This document shows, piece by piece, positions 1 through 6,048 of a stretch of 7,420 nt of DNA; position 1 is the stretch's first letter, and the number at the start of each line of letters is the position of its first letter. The stretch is from Bacteroidota bacterium (lineage in GTDB: Bacteria; Bacteroidota; Bacteroidia; Chitinophagales; Chitinophagaceae). Made by a program: the position numbers and the translations under genes. The DNA is taken from assembly GCA_947461015.1 (NCBI GenBank), contig CANHIR010000091.1, forward strand, positions 1 through 7,420, read 5' to 3'. The notes beneath the pieces were generated by a model. The model did no database searches, was not told the DNA's origin, and worked only from the letters and a program-made list of their open reading frames with translations.

Positions 1-21
1 AGTTTTTAAAAACTTTTTATT

Positions 22-57
22 AAAGCTCCTCTGTATGTAAATACGGGGAGCTTTTTT
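22..57 (+). terminator. Rho-independent terminator
   Basis: A 10-bp stem (22-31 with 45-54, one T-G wobble) is extended after a one-base bulge at T32 by a further 4 bp (33-36 with 41-44) closed by GTAA, a GNRA-type tetraloop. On the plus strand it runs directly into six T residues (52-57), so it should stop a plus-strand transcript entering from the left. Read on the minus strand, downstream of folP, the hairpin is followed by AATAAAAAG, a poor U-tract, so termination of folP here is less certain. The hairpin ends one base before the folP stop codon. Confidence 0.8.
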
Positions 58-880
58 ATTTGCATTTAGACATTAATGTAATGACTTCATTTGCTTCCTT
101 TACATCATGTACTCGCAAAATAGAAGCACCATTTAGAATCCCAAGGGTATGTAAAACGGTTGTTCCATTTAAAGCTTCCTCAGGAGTAATATGTAAGGTT
201 TTATAAATACTGGATTTTCTAGAAACGCCTAATAAAACAGGTAAGTCTAATGCTTTAAGCTGAGCAATTTCCTTTACAATGGTAAAATTCTCCTCTATGG
301 TTTTGCCAAATCCGAATCCAGGATCAATTGCCCATTGCTCAATTCCATATACTGCTAGTGATTTCTTTTTTTCTTCAAAAAATTCAATAAGGTCTTTCAT
401 AATATTTTCCCTTTTGGGAACCTCATGCATTGTTTGAAAATTACCCGTTAAATGCATTCCAATAAAACCTGCTTTGTGCATTGCTATTACTTCAAGCATG
501 TTTTCATCTAAACTGGCACAACTTATATCATTAATGATATTTGCTCCCGCAGCAAGTGCAGCAGCTGCCACTTTACTTTGAAATGTGTCTATTGAAATAA
601 GAATTGCTGGAAATTTTAAACGAATGGCTTCTACAACGGGAATTAATTTATTCAATTCTTCGTTTAATTCAATCCTATGAGCCCCTGGTCGGGTACTTTG
701 ACCACCAATATCAATAATTTTAGCTCCTTCAGTTATGTATTTTTCGGCCAAACTTACTGCCAGCTGAACCGATTTAACACGGCTTGCTTCATAAAATGAG
801 TCAACAGTTACGTTCAATATTCCCATAATTTGCGGGCCATCAATTTCCCAGATTCGATCTTGGGCAGGAATTTTGAACAT
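56..880 (-). CDS. folP: Dihydropteroate synthase
   Basis: Cytosolic TIM-barrel enzyme of folate synthesis that condenses 6-hydroxymethyl-7,8-dihydropterin pyrophosphate with p-aminobenzoate to give 7,8-dihydropteroate; it is the sulfonamide target. At 274 aa it has the normal length. Visible family motifs are the N-terminal signature GILNVTVDSF (residues 20-29), DIGGQSTRPGA (57-67), SIDT (96-99), INDIS (116-120), the pterin-binding DPGFGFGK (186-193), GVSRKS (218-223) and the terminal RVHDV (256-260). The usual NVTPDSF reads NVTVDSF, with Val at residue 26 in place of Pro in loop 1. Residues matching common sulfonamide-resistance positions (F29, T63, P65) keep the ordinary identity. The ATG at 880 places the first motif at the usual distance from the N-terminus. 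The gene is divergent from the DUF1599 gene. Confidence 0.96.
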   Translation of the reverse strand: MFKIPAQDRIWEIDGPQIMGILNVTVDSFYEASRVKSVQLAVSLAEKYITEGAKIIDIGGQSTRPGAHRIELNEELNKLIPVVEAIRLKFPAILISIDTFQSKVAAAALAAGANIINDISCASLDENMLEVIAMHKAGFIGMHLTGNFQTMHEVPKRENIMKDLIEFFEEKKKSLAVYGIEQWAIDPGFGFGKTIEENFTIVKEIAQLKALDLPVLLGVSRKSSIYKTLHITPEEALNGTTVLHTLGILNGASILRVHDVKEANEVITLMSKCK

Positions 881-921
881 AGTTTTATTTTAAATGTCTT
901 ATGCAGTATCTTGCAAGTGTT

Positions 922-929
922 CAAAGTTA
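922..929 (-). promoter_or_regulatory. Putative folP promoter, -7 box
   Basis: Read on the minus strand this is TAACTTTG, an exact match to the Bacteroidetes -7 consensus TAnnTTTG, 41 bases upstream of the folP ATG. It predicts a transcript start a few bases further on and a leader of roughly 35 bases. I see no clear TTTG or TTG at the expected -33 distance, so the call rests on one box plus its position in the divergent gap. Confidence 0.45.
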
Positions 930-959
930 TTAATTAACCCTGAAATTTTTATTATTTTA

Positions 960-1505
960 ATGAGCCATACCTCTTCACAATATGATCAAGCCATCGCTAC
1001 TTGTAGCGATATTTTTATTAAAAAAACCAAGGATTATGGAACTGCTTGGCGTGTTTTACGTATCATTTCGGTAGTGGATCAAATTTTCATTAAAGCACTT
1101 AGGATTAGAACAATTCAAGATATTGGTACACAAAAAGTAGGGGATGACATTACCGACGAATTTAAAGGCATTATTAATTACGCAGTGATTGGGTTAATTC
1201 AGTTAAAATTGAATGATCCTAAAGTAGAAGATTTGCCTGTTGCTCAAGTTCAAAATTTATATAAAGAATACGTAGAATTTTCAAAATCTACAATGTTAGA
1301 TAAAAACCATGACTATGGGGAAGCATGGAGAGATATGAGCCAAGAAAGTTTTGCAGATTTAATATTGGTTAAACTATTGCGCATAAGACAGATTTTAAAC
1401 AACGATGGCAAAACATTAATAAGTGAGGGGATAGATGCCAATTTTGTAGATATTTTAAATTATGCAGTTTTCGCTTTAATCTTAATTAAAGAAGGCAAAC
1501 ATTAA
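960..1505 (+). CDS. DUF1599 protein with two tandem domain copies
   Basis: A 181-aa soluble, probably all-helical protein of the DUF1599 family (PF07659, which I recall being renamed nucleotide modification associated domain 1). Its biochemical function is not established. Two copies of the domain are visible: DYGTAWR (25-31), D40, K45, LRIR (47-50) and NYAV (73-76) in the first; DYGEAWR (118-124), D133, K138, LRIR (140-143) and NYAV (167-170) in the second. The reading frame is open upstream to an ATG at 894, but those 22 extra residues are unlike the family and lie across the divergent promoter region, so I chose the ATG at 960, which starts just before the first repeat. It is followed after 25 bases by the DoxX-like membrane gene, a pairing I recall from many Bacteroidetes, which suggests co-transcription. 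The catalytic role is unknown; conserved Asp, Arg and Lys residues in each copy would suit a nucleotide or phosphate ligand, but that is inference. Confidence 0.85.
   Translation: MSHTSSQYDQAIATCSDIFIKKTKDYGTAWRVLRIISVVDQIFIKALRIRTIQDIGTQKVGDDITDEFKGIINYAVIGLIQLKLNDPKVEDLPVAQVQNLYKEYVEFSKSTMLDKNHDYGEAWRDMSQESFADLILVKLLRIRQILNNDGKTLISEGIDANFVDILNYAVFALILIKEGKH
1008..1490 (+). repeat. Intragenic protein-level tandem duplication
   Basis: Residues 17-84 and 110-177 of the DUF1599 protein align with a constant offset of 93 residues through DYG-AWR, Asp, Lys and LRIR, then 94 at NYAV because of one inserted residue. The repeat is clear in protein sequence but largely eroded in DNA, so it is an old duplication within the family and not a recent event. 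Confidence 0.8.
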
Positions 1506-1530
1506 TTCATACAAACATAAATAATTAGTT

Positions 1531-2604
1531 ATGCAAAAATTCTTAACCGTTTTGCGTTGGACAGTTGGAATATTATTTATTTTATCTGGTTTAATTAAAG
1601 CCAACGATCCTTTAGGGCTTAGTTATAAAATGGACGAGTTTTTAAATGTTTGGAGTATTAGCCTAATTTCTGACAGGATTACAATGTATTTTGCTGTATT
1701 TATGAATATTTTAGAAATTGTTGCTGGACTAGCATTAATTATAAAGTATCCTTATAAACAAACACTTTGGTTGCTTCTTTCTTTGATAGTATTCTTCTCA
1801 TTCTTAACCGGATATGCATTATTTTCTGGTAAAATTAAAACCTGTGGATGTTTCGGTGATTGTATTCCGCTTTCACCAAAAACTTCATTTATAAAAGATA
1901 TTTTACTTTTCCTATCCATTGTTATTTTATTGATCACTAAAAAAAAGGTAAAATCAAAAATGAAAAAATCCATTGGTATTGCCCTTTTATTGTTAACTAC
2001 TTTCACTGTTGGATATGGACAATTTTATGTTTTAAATCATCTTCCAATTATTGATTGTCTTCCTTATAAAGTTGGCAACGACATTGTTGAGAAAATGAAA
2101 TTACCTGCTGGAGCAGTTCCTGATAGTGTTGATATAAAAATGGAGTTTTTGAAAGATGGTAAAACTTATTTTTATAGCCCAGCAAATTTGCCAGATGATT
2201 TTGATGAGTCTTATGTTTTTAAAGGCCGGAAAGATTTTATCATTAAAGGAAATGGCATCAAGGCCGAAATCGTAGATTTTTATTTAAGGGCTGTATCTGG
2301 GGTCGATTCTACTAAAACTGTTTTTGCAAATAAAGCTCCTTATGCTTTAATATTTGCTGATCAAATAGATGGAGGAAAACCTTGGAATGAAATATTAAAA
2401 AAGGCTAAATTAAAATATAGTAAAGTGTATATTGTTATTACTAAAGAAGTAGAAAATGCAACTAAAACATTTCCTAGCGAAAATATTCTAACATGCGATA
2501 ACACTATTTTAAGAACAGTTGCTAGAGTATGGCCTACTGTCTATGTAATGAATGGTTCTGTTATTATGCAAAAGCAAAGTTATATCGACTTCCTGAAAGA
2601 TTAA
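1531..2604 (+). CDS. DoxX/MauE-like membrane protein with C-terminal domain (BT_3928-like family)
   Basis: A 357-aa inner-membrane protein. Hydrophobic segments lie at about residues 6-24, 52-71, 78-98, 120-136 and 147-168. The first four form a DoxX/MauE-like unit: GLIKANDPLG (20-29) follows helix 1, and a Cys-rich CGCFGDC motif (105-111) sits between helices 3 and 4, the place where MauE/DoxX relatives carry potentially redox-active cysteines. A very basic stretch (137-146) before helix 5 argues by the positive-inside rule that this loop is cytoplasmic and that the long C-terminal part (about 169-357) faces the periplasm. That part opens with HLPIIDCLPYKVG (170-182) and ends with a segment (323-345) resembling the family's conserved tail. 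Other cysteines are C176 and C322. The function is unknown; a membrane redox role is inference from the cysteines. It probably shares a transcript with the DUF1599 gene 25 bases upstream. Confidence 0.8.
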   Translation: MQKFLTVLRWTVGILFILSGLIKANDPLGLSYKMDEFLNVWSISLISDRITMYFAVFMNILEIVAGLALIIKYPYKQTLWLLLSLIVFFSFLTGYALFSGKIKTCGCFGDCIPLSPKTSFIKDILLFLSIVILLITKKKVKSKMKKSIGIALLLLTTFTVGYGQFYVLNHLPIIDCLPYKVGNDIVEKMKLPAGAVPDSVDIKMEFLKDGKTYFYSPANLPDDFDESYVFKGRKDFIIKGNGIKAEIVDFYLRAVSGVDSTKTVFANKAPYALIFADQIDGGKPWNEILKKAKLKYSKVYIVITKEVENATKTFPSENILTCDNTILRTVARVWPTVYVMNGSVIMQKQSYIDFLKD

Positions 2605-2658
2605 TAGAGATAGTTGGATATTAGTAGTAACTTAGGATAACAACTTAAATAATTTGTT

Positions 2659-3087
2659 ATGTGTAAGATTAAAGAAATGCTACAAAAAAAAGGCCCAGTT
2701 TTTAACGTAGTAACGCCAGAAACAAAAGTGGTTGAAGCTTTAAATATCATGAAGTCTGAGAATTTAAGTTATGTGGTCGTAATGCAAGATGGAAATTATT
2801 TAGGCATTATGTCCGAACGTGATTACACCCATAAAGTAAAATTGCAAGGAAGAAAATCTGAAACAACCACCGTTAAAGATATCATGTCTTCTGATTATCC
2901 TGTGGTGGGTTATGGTGAAGATTTACAAAGATGTATGGTTTTGATGAATGTTTATAAAACAAGATACCTACCCATATTTGATGAAATGAATTTCCAAGGG
3001 GTATTAACAATGAATGATTTAATGAGGGAAGTAATTGCTAAGGACGATTTATCTAAACCCGATTCAGATTGTTTATACGAGCTTTAA
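2659..3087 (+). CDS. Stand-alone tandem CBS-domain protein
   Basis: A 142-aa cytosolic protein that consists almost entirely of a pair of CBS domains (a Bateman module), about residues 7-60 and 73-128. Visible family motifs are GIMSERDYTHKV (49-60), VKDIM (72-76), the CM-LM segment (92-96), TRYLPIFD (101-108) and GVLTMNDLMREVI (114-126). Such modules bind adenine nucleotides or related ligands and usually regulate a partner; with no catalytic domain attached, the partner cannot be named from the sequence. The start at 2659 puts the first CBS strand at the normal distance. The gene follows the DoxX-like gene by 54 bases, so it may be in the same transcript or have its own promoter: TAATTTG, one T short of the -7 consensus, lies at 2650-2656. 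It converges on the DciA-like gene with 2 bases between stop codons. A run of eight A at 2684-2691 lies early in the frame. Confidence 0.87.
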   Translation: MCKIKEMLQKKGPVFNVVTPETKVVEALNIMKSENLSYVVVMQDGNYLGIMSERDYTHKVKLQGRKSETTTVKDIMSSDYPVVGYGEDLQRCMVLMNVYKTRYLPIFDEMNFQGVLTMNDLMREVIAKDDLSKPDSDCLYEL

Positions 3088-3089
3088 AC

Positions 3090-3371
3090 TTATTTTATGA
3101 TTACTTCATTAATCATATTTTCTCCCATTTTCTCATTGACTCTTTCAATGATTAACATTTTCTGAAAACCAAGTTCGTTTTTTAAAGGGCCAACACTGGT
3201 TTCAATAAAAAGTTTCTTGTCAAAAATGTAAATCTTATTGGTGTATTTTGCAATGGTGGTTCCCATAATTTCTGCCCACACTTCTTCAATTTGGGCAGCA
3301 CGTATTCCATTTTTCAATTTACTGCTTTGAACAAATTGCTTTAATGCATCTCCTAATTTGAATACTGCCAT
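3090..3371 (-). CDS. DUF721 protein, DciA-like
   Basis: A short (93 aa) single-domain DUF721 protein. The family includes DciA, the loader or activator of the replicative helicase DnaB in bacteria that lack DnaC/DnaI-type loaders. Visible family features are a helical N-terminus (about 6-30), VWAEIMGTTIAKYT (31-44), and strands around LFIETSVGPLKNELGF (54-69), followed by a C-terminal helix with an Asn (N79) before the end. The protein is at the short end for the family and has no basic C-terminal extension, a size I believe common in Bacteroidetes. It lies 26 bases downstream of recF on the same strand, so the two are probably co-transcribed, consistent with a DNA replication role. The DciA function in this organism is inference from family and context. 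Confidence 0.82.
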   Translation of the reverse strand: MAVFKLGDALKQFVQSSKLKNGIRAAQIEEVWAEIMGTTIAKYTNKIYIFDKKLFIETSVGPLKNELGFQKMLIIERVNEKMGENMINEVIIK

Positions 3372-3397
3372 AGTTTGTAATTTACCTAATTATTATT

Positions 3398-4495
3398 TTA
3401 TAATTCAATAAGTTGGTAACTATTTAAATGTTTGCCTAAAATTTCGGCAATCCTTTCTCTGTGTGTATCTGTTATAAATACCTGACCGTCGGTATTATGG
3501 CTAACCCAATCCAATAATTGAATCATTCTCTGTTCGTCTAATTTTTCAAATATATCATCCATTAATAAAATAGGCGAGAACCCCTTATTTTCTTTTATCA
3601 AATTCCACTCTGCAAGACGAATCGCAAATAATAAACTTTTTCTTTGCCCCTGCGATGCTTCTTGTTTAAATGGTTGTCCTTGAATAGTAATGATTAAATC
3701 GTCCTTATGAATGCCCACATTGGTTCTTTGTAATATTTGATCTTTGGATAAAGATTGGTTTAATAAATTTTCAAATTTATCCTGATGAAGTTGGGATTGA
3801 TAATGAATATCAATTTCGTCTTTTTGCCCAGCAATATGTTGATACAAGGAAAGCATAGCAGGCAAATATTGTTGAATTAATGATTGCCTATATGCATAAA
3901 TCACATTTCCATTTTCAATGAGTTGCTCATTAATTGTTTCCAACAATACGGCATCCAATATTCCTGCTTCCACAGCATTTTTTAGTAAACTGTTGCGTTG
4001 AACAAGTACCTTATTGTATTGAATTAAGTGTTTTAAATAATTAGGATGCATTTGGCTTAACAAGCTATCCATGAGTTTTCTTCTTTCTTCACTGGAACCT
4101 GTAATAATTTGGACATCGTCAGGGGCAATCATCACACAAGGAATCTTTCCAATATGCTGAGATAATTTAGCATAGGGTTCTTGGTCAAAATAAAACTCCT
4201 TTTTTAGTGTTTCTCTTAAAATACAAGTAATGGGAATTTCAAGTCCATTTATCTCATAATTTCCTTCTACACGCATTCCTTCATAAGCATGGTTTACGTT
4301 TTGTGCATCAGGTCGGTTAAAGTAACTTTTTGTAAATGACAAATAATATACTGCATCCAAAATATTGGTTTTGCCTGTACCATTTGGGCCTACAATACCC
4401 ACAATTCTGTCTGTAAAGACAAATTCTTTTTGTACATAGTTTCTAAATTGAACCAAAGAAAGTTGTTGAAGGCGAACCATGGGTGCAAAATACAT
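3398..4495 (-). CDS. recF: DNA replication and repair protein RecF
   Basis: An SMC-like ABC ATPase that binds at single-strand/double-strand DNA junctions and, with RecO and RecR, helps load RecA at gaps. The order of motifs is diagnostic: an N-terminal LSLVQFRNY (12-20), Walker A GPNGTGKT (36-43), ABC signature SQGQRK (281-286), Walker B ILLMDD (309-314), D-loop KLDEQR (318-323) and ITDTHRER (341-348). Length (365 aa from the first ATG, 360 from the second) is normal for RecF and far too short for the related RecN or SMC. The likely true start is the second Met (ATG at 4480-4478), because RecF proteins normally begin a few residues before the first beta strand; MYFAP at the N-terminus looks like translated leader and contains a -7-like TATTTTG. 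It is followed by the DciA-like gene and is divergent from pyrR. Confidence 0.95.
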   Translation of the reverse strand: MYFAPMVRLQQLSLVQFRNYVQKEFVFTDRIVGIVGPNGTGKTNILDAVYYLSFTKSYFNRPDAQNVNHAYEGMRVEGNYEINGLEIPITCILRETLKKEFYFDQEPYAKLSQHIGKIPCVMIAPDDVQIITGSSEERRKLMDSLLSQMHPNYLKHLIQYNKVLVQRNSLLKNAVEAGILDAVLLETINEQLIENGNVIYAYRQSLIQQYLPAMLSLYQHIAGQKDEIDIHYQSQLHQDKFENLLNQSLSKDQILQRTNVGIHKDDLIITIQGQPFKQEASQGQRKSLLFAIRLAEWNLIKENKGFSPILLMDDIFEKLDEQRMIQLLDWVSHNTDGQVFITDTHRERIAEILGKHLNSYQLIEL

Positions 4496-4507
4496 AAGAA
4501 AAAGCTG

Positions 4508-4515
4508 TAATTTTA
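4508..4515 (+). promoter_or_regulatory. Putative pyrR promoter, -7-like box
   Basis: TAATTTTA matches TAnnTTTG at all but the last base. It ends 16 bases before the pyrR ATG, which would give a leader of only about ten bases. A TTG-type -33 element is not evident in the region overlapping the recF start. Confidence 0.4.
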
Positions 4516-4531
4516 TGCAAATTTTAAAGGT

Positions 4532-5056
4532 ATGACCTTAATAAGCGAGCAACAGTTACCAAGTATCGTAAAAAGACTTGCTCATCAAATATTAGAAACC
4601 TATCCCAATTTAACCAATACGGTGTTTGTTGGTTTACAACCAAGGGGTGTTTATTTGAGTGATAGGATTGTTGCTGCCCTTCAAAAGGAAGTACCTGCGG
4701 AAAATGTAGCATATGGAAAATTAGACATCACCTTCTTTAGAGATGATATCAGAAGGGAATTGCATTTGCCAACCGAAACCCATTTGCCTTTTAGCATTGA
4801 AGGGAAAACTGTTATTTTGATTGATGATGTATTATATACGGGTAGGACCATTAGAGCTGCTTTGGATGCTTTATTATCCTTTGGAAGGCCTTCAAAAGTG
4901 GCCTTATGTGTTTTAGTAGACCGAAAACCAAGCCGTGAATTGCCAATTCAGCCCGATTTTACAGGGAAAGAAATGGATACTTTAACCCCGCATAAGGTTA
5001 AAGTAAGATGGAAAGAAAATGACGGCGTGGACGATGTGATTTTGTTGGATGCTTAA
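4532..5056 (+). CDS. pyrR: PyrR-type phosphoribosyltransferase (pyr attenuator / uracil phosphoribosyltransferase)
   Basis: A 174-aa type I phosphoribosyltransferase of the PyrR family. In Bacillus, PyrR binds pyr mRNA in the presence of UMP to favour attenuation, and it also has uracil phosphoribosyltransferase activity. Visible features are the hood and N-terminal region with GLQPRGVYLSDRI (34-46), DITFFRDDIRR (65-75, typical of PyrR) and the PRPP loop VILIDDVLYTGRT (94-106). The C-terminal residues VRWKENDGVDDVILLD fit the PyrR end, whose usual form is close to this. It heads a plus-strand set with pyrB 22 bases downstream, the same order as in Bacillus. The 51 or fewer bases between the recF and pyrR starts cannot hold a PyrR antiterminator/terminator leader, and no such hairpin lies before pyrB, so here it may act mainly as an enzyme or by another mode of regulation. 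Only the ATG at 4532 gives the normal N-terminus. Confidence 0.93.
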   Translation: MTLISEQQLPSIVKRLAHQILETYPNLTNTVFVGLQPRGVYLSDRIVAALQKEVPAENVAYGKLDITFFRDDIRRELHLPTETHLPFSIEGKTVILIDDVLYTGRTIRAALDALLSFGRPSKVALCVLVDRKPSRELPIQPDFTGKEMDTLTPHKVKVRWKENDGVDDVILLDA

Positions 5057-5063
5057 TTTATAT

Positions 5064-5071
5064 TAATTTTG
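5064..5071 (+). promoter_or_regulatory. Putative pyrB promoter, -7 box
   Basis: TAATTTTG is an exact TAnnTTTG match, seven bases before the pyrB ATG and inside the 22-base pyrR-pyrB gap. Used as a promoter it would produce an almost leaderless pyrB mRNA in addition to any read-through from pyrR. Its T-rich surroundings make a chance match possible. Confidence 0.4.
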
Positions 5072-5078
5072 TTTTTTA

Positions 5079-6011
5079 ATGGCACTATCTACCAAACATC
5101 TTCTTGGTATTAAAGACCTCAATACTGAGGATATCCAACTTATTTTATCTACTGCAGGGCAATTCAAGGAAGTATTACAAAGACCCGTAAAAAAAGTACC
5201 TACTTTAAGAGACATTAATATTGTCAATTTATTTTACGAAAATTCAACCAGAACAAGAATTTCTTTTGAATTGGCGGAAAAACGCTTGTCTGCTGATGTT
5301 GTAAACTTTACGGTATCTAGTTCCTCGGCTGCAAAAGGGGAGTCTCTTTTGGACACCGTTAATAATATCCTAAGTATGAAAGTGGATATGGTGGTTATGA
5401 GGCATAGTGCATCAGGAGCTCCACATTTCTTGGCTAAACATATAGACGCTGCCATTATAAATGCGGGAGATGGTATCAATGAACATCCAACGCAAGCCTT
5501 ATTAGATGCCTTTTCAATGGTAGAGAAATTTGGTTCCTTGAAAGGTTTAAAAGTGGCTATTTTGGGTGACATTATGCATAGCCGGGTAGCTTTGAGTAAT
5601 ATTTATTTACTCAAGAAAATGGGTGCAGAAATAATGGTTGCTGGACCTCCCACGCTTATTCCAACTTATTTGCAAGCTGCAATGGATATTAAAGTTGAAT
5701 ATAATATTGACAAAGCCCTGGCTTGGTGTGACGTAGCAAATGTGCTTAGAATTCAATTAGAGCGCCAAAATCAGCCTTTATTCTCCAGTTTAAGGGAATA
5801 CAACTTAGCATATGGCATAACCATGGAAAGGCTTAATAAGCTAAATAAAGAAATTGTAATTATGCATCCTGGGCCAATAAATAGAGGCGTAGAAATGGAT
5901 AGTGATGTTGCCAATAGTAAACACGCTATCATTTTGGATCAGGTAGAAAATGGAGTTGCTGTTAGAATGGCTTGTTTATACCTTTTAACTGGACGGTCTA
6001 ATCCTGCCTAA
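5079..6011 (+). CDS. pyrB: Aspartate carbamoyltransferase catalytic subunit
   Basis: Catalyses the first committed step of pyrimidine synthesis, carbamoyl phosphate plus L-aspartate to N-carbamoyl-L-aspartate, in the cytosol. The 310-aa length is standard. The active-site landmarks are all present: FYENSTRTR (52-60, carbamoyl phosphate site), SAAKGES (83-89, with K86 matching the catalytic lysine contributed by the neighbouring subunit), MRH (107-109), NEHPTQALLD (134-143), LGDIMHSRVALSN at about 163-175, and HPGPINRG (263-270) with E272. This motif set separates it from ornithine carbamoyltransferase, which has a different second-substrate motif. No regulatory subunit gene (pyrI) follows; the next gene is coaD, 37 bases downstream. 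Together with the pyrR neighbour this suggests an unregulated, Bacillus-like trimer, although pyrI could lie elsewhere. Confidence 0.97.
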   Translation: MALSTKHLLGIKDLNTEDIQLILSTAGQFKEVLQRPVKKVPTLRDINIVNLFYENSTRTRISFELAEKRLSADVVNFTVSSSSAAKGESLLDTVNNILSMKVDMVVMRHSASGAPHFLAKHIDAAIINAGDGINEHPTQALLDAFSMVEKFGSLKGLKVAILGDIMHSRVALSNIYLLKKMGAEIMVAGPPTLIPTYLQAAMDIKVEYNIDKALAWCDVANVLRIQLERQNQPLFSSLREYNLAYGITMERLNKLNKEIVIMHPGPINRGVEMDSDVANSKHAIILDQVENGVAVRMACLYLLTGRSNPA

Positions 6012-6036
6012 TACTTGTTTGTTTTAACTATTTCCT

Positions 6037-6044
6037 TAATTTTA
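6037..6044 (+). promoter_or_regulatory. Putative coaD promoter, -7-like box
   Basis: TAATTTTA, one mismatch to TAnnTTTG, ends four bases before the coaD ATG in the 37-base pyrB-coaD gap. The same octamer occurs upstream of pyrR and of the Nudix gene, which strengthens the call, but the distance to the ATG implies a leaderless message. Confidence 0.35.
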
Positions 6045-6048
6045 GTCC

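Noticed and set aside
910..917. CTTGCAAG palindrome near the folP transcript start
   Set aside because: An 8-base palindrome is common by chance in a window this size; no second copy beside another gene was seen.
894..959. 22-residue N-terminal extension of the DUF1599 protein
   Set aside because: Unlike the family, crosses the divergent promoter region and would start only 13 bases from the folP start; ATG at 960 fits better.
1752..2006. 84-codon minus-strand frame inside the DoxX-like gene
   Set aside because: Antisense to a well-supported coding frame, no recognisable domain; its residues mirror the sense AT-rich codons.
2684..2691. A8 run early in the CBS gene as a phase-variation switch
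   Set aside because: A single A8 tract encoding Gln-Lys-Lys is expected in AT-rich genes, and a housekeeping-type CBS protein is not a typical phase-variable gene.
4524..4712. 62-codon minus-strand frame over the start of pyrR
   Set aside because: Lies antisense to conserved pyrR sequence and has no family features.
5234..5572. 112-codon minus-strand frame inside pyrB
   Set aside because: Antisense to the pyrB active-site motifs, which fully explain the sequence; no domain recognised.
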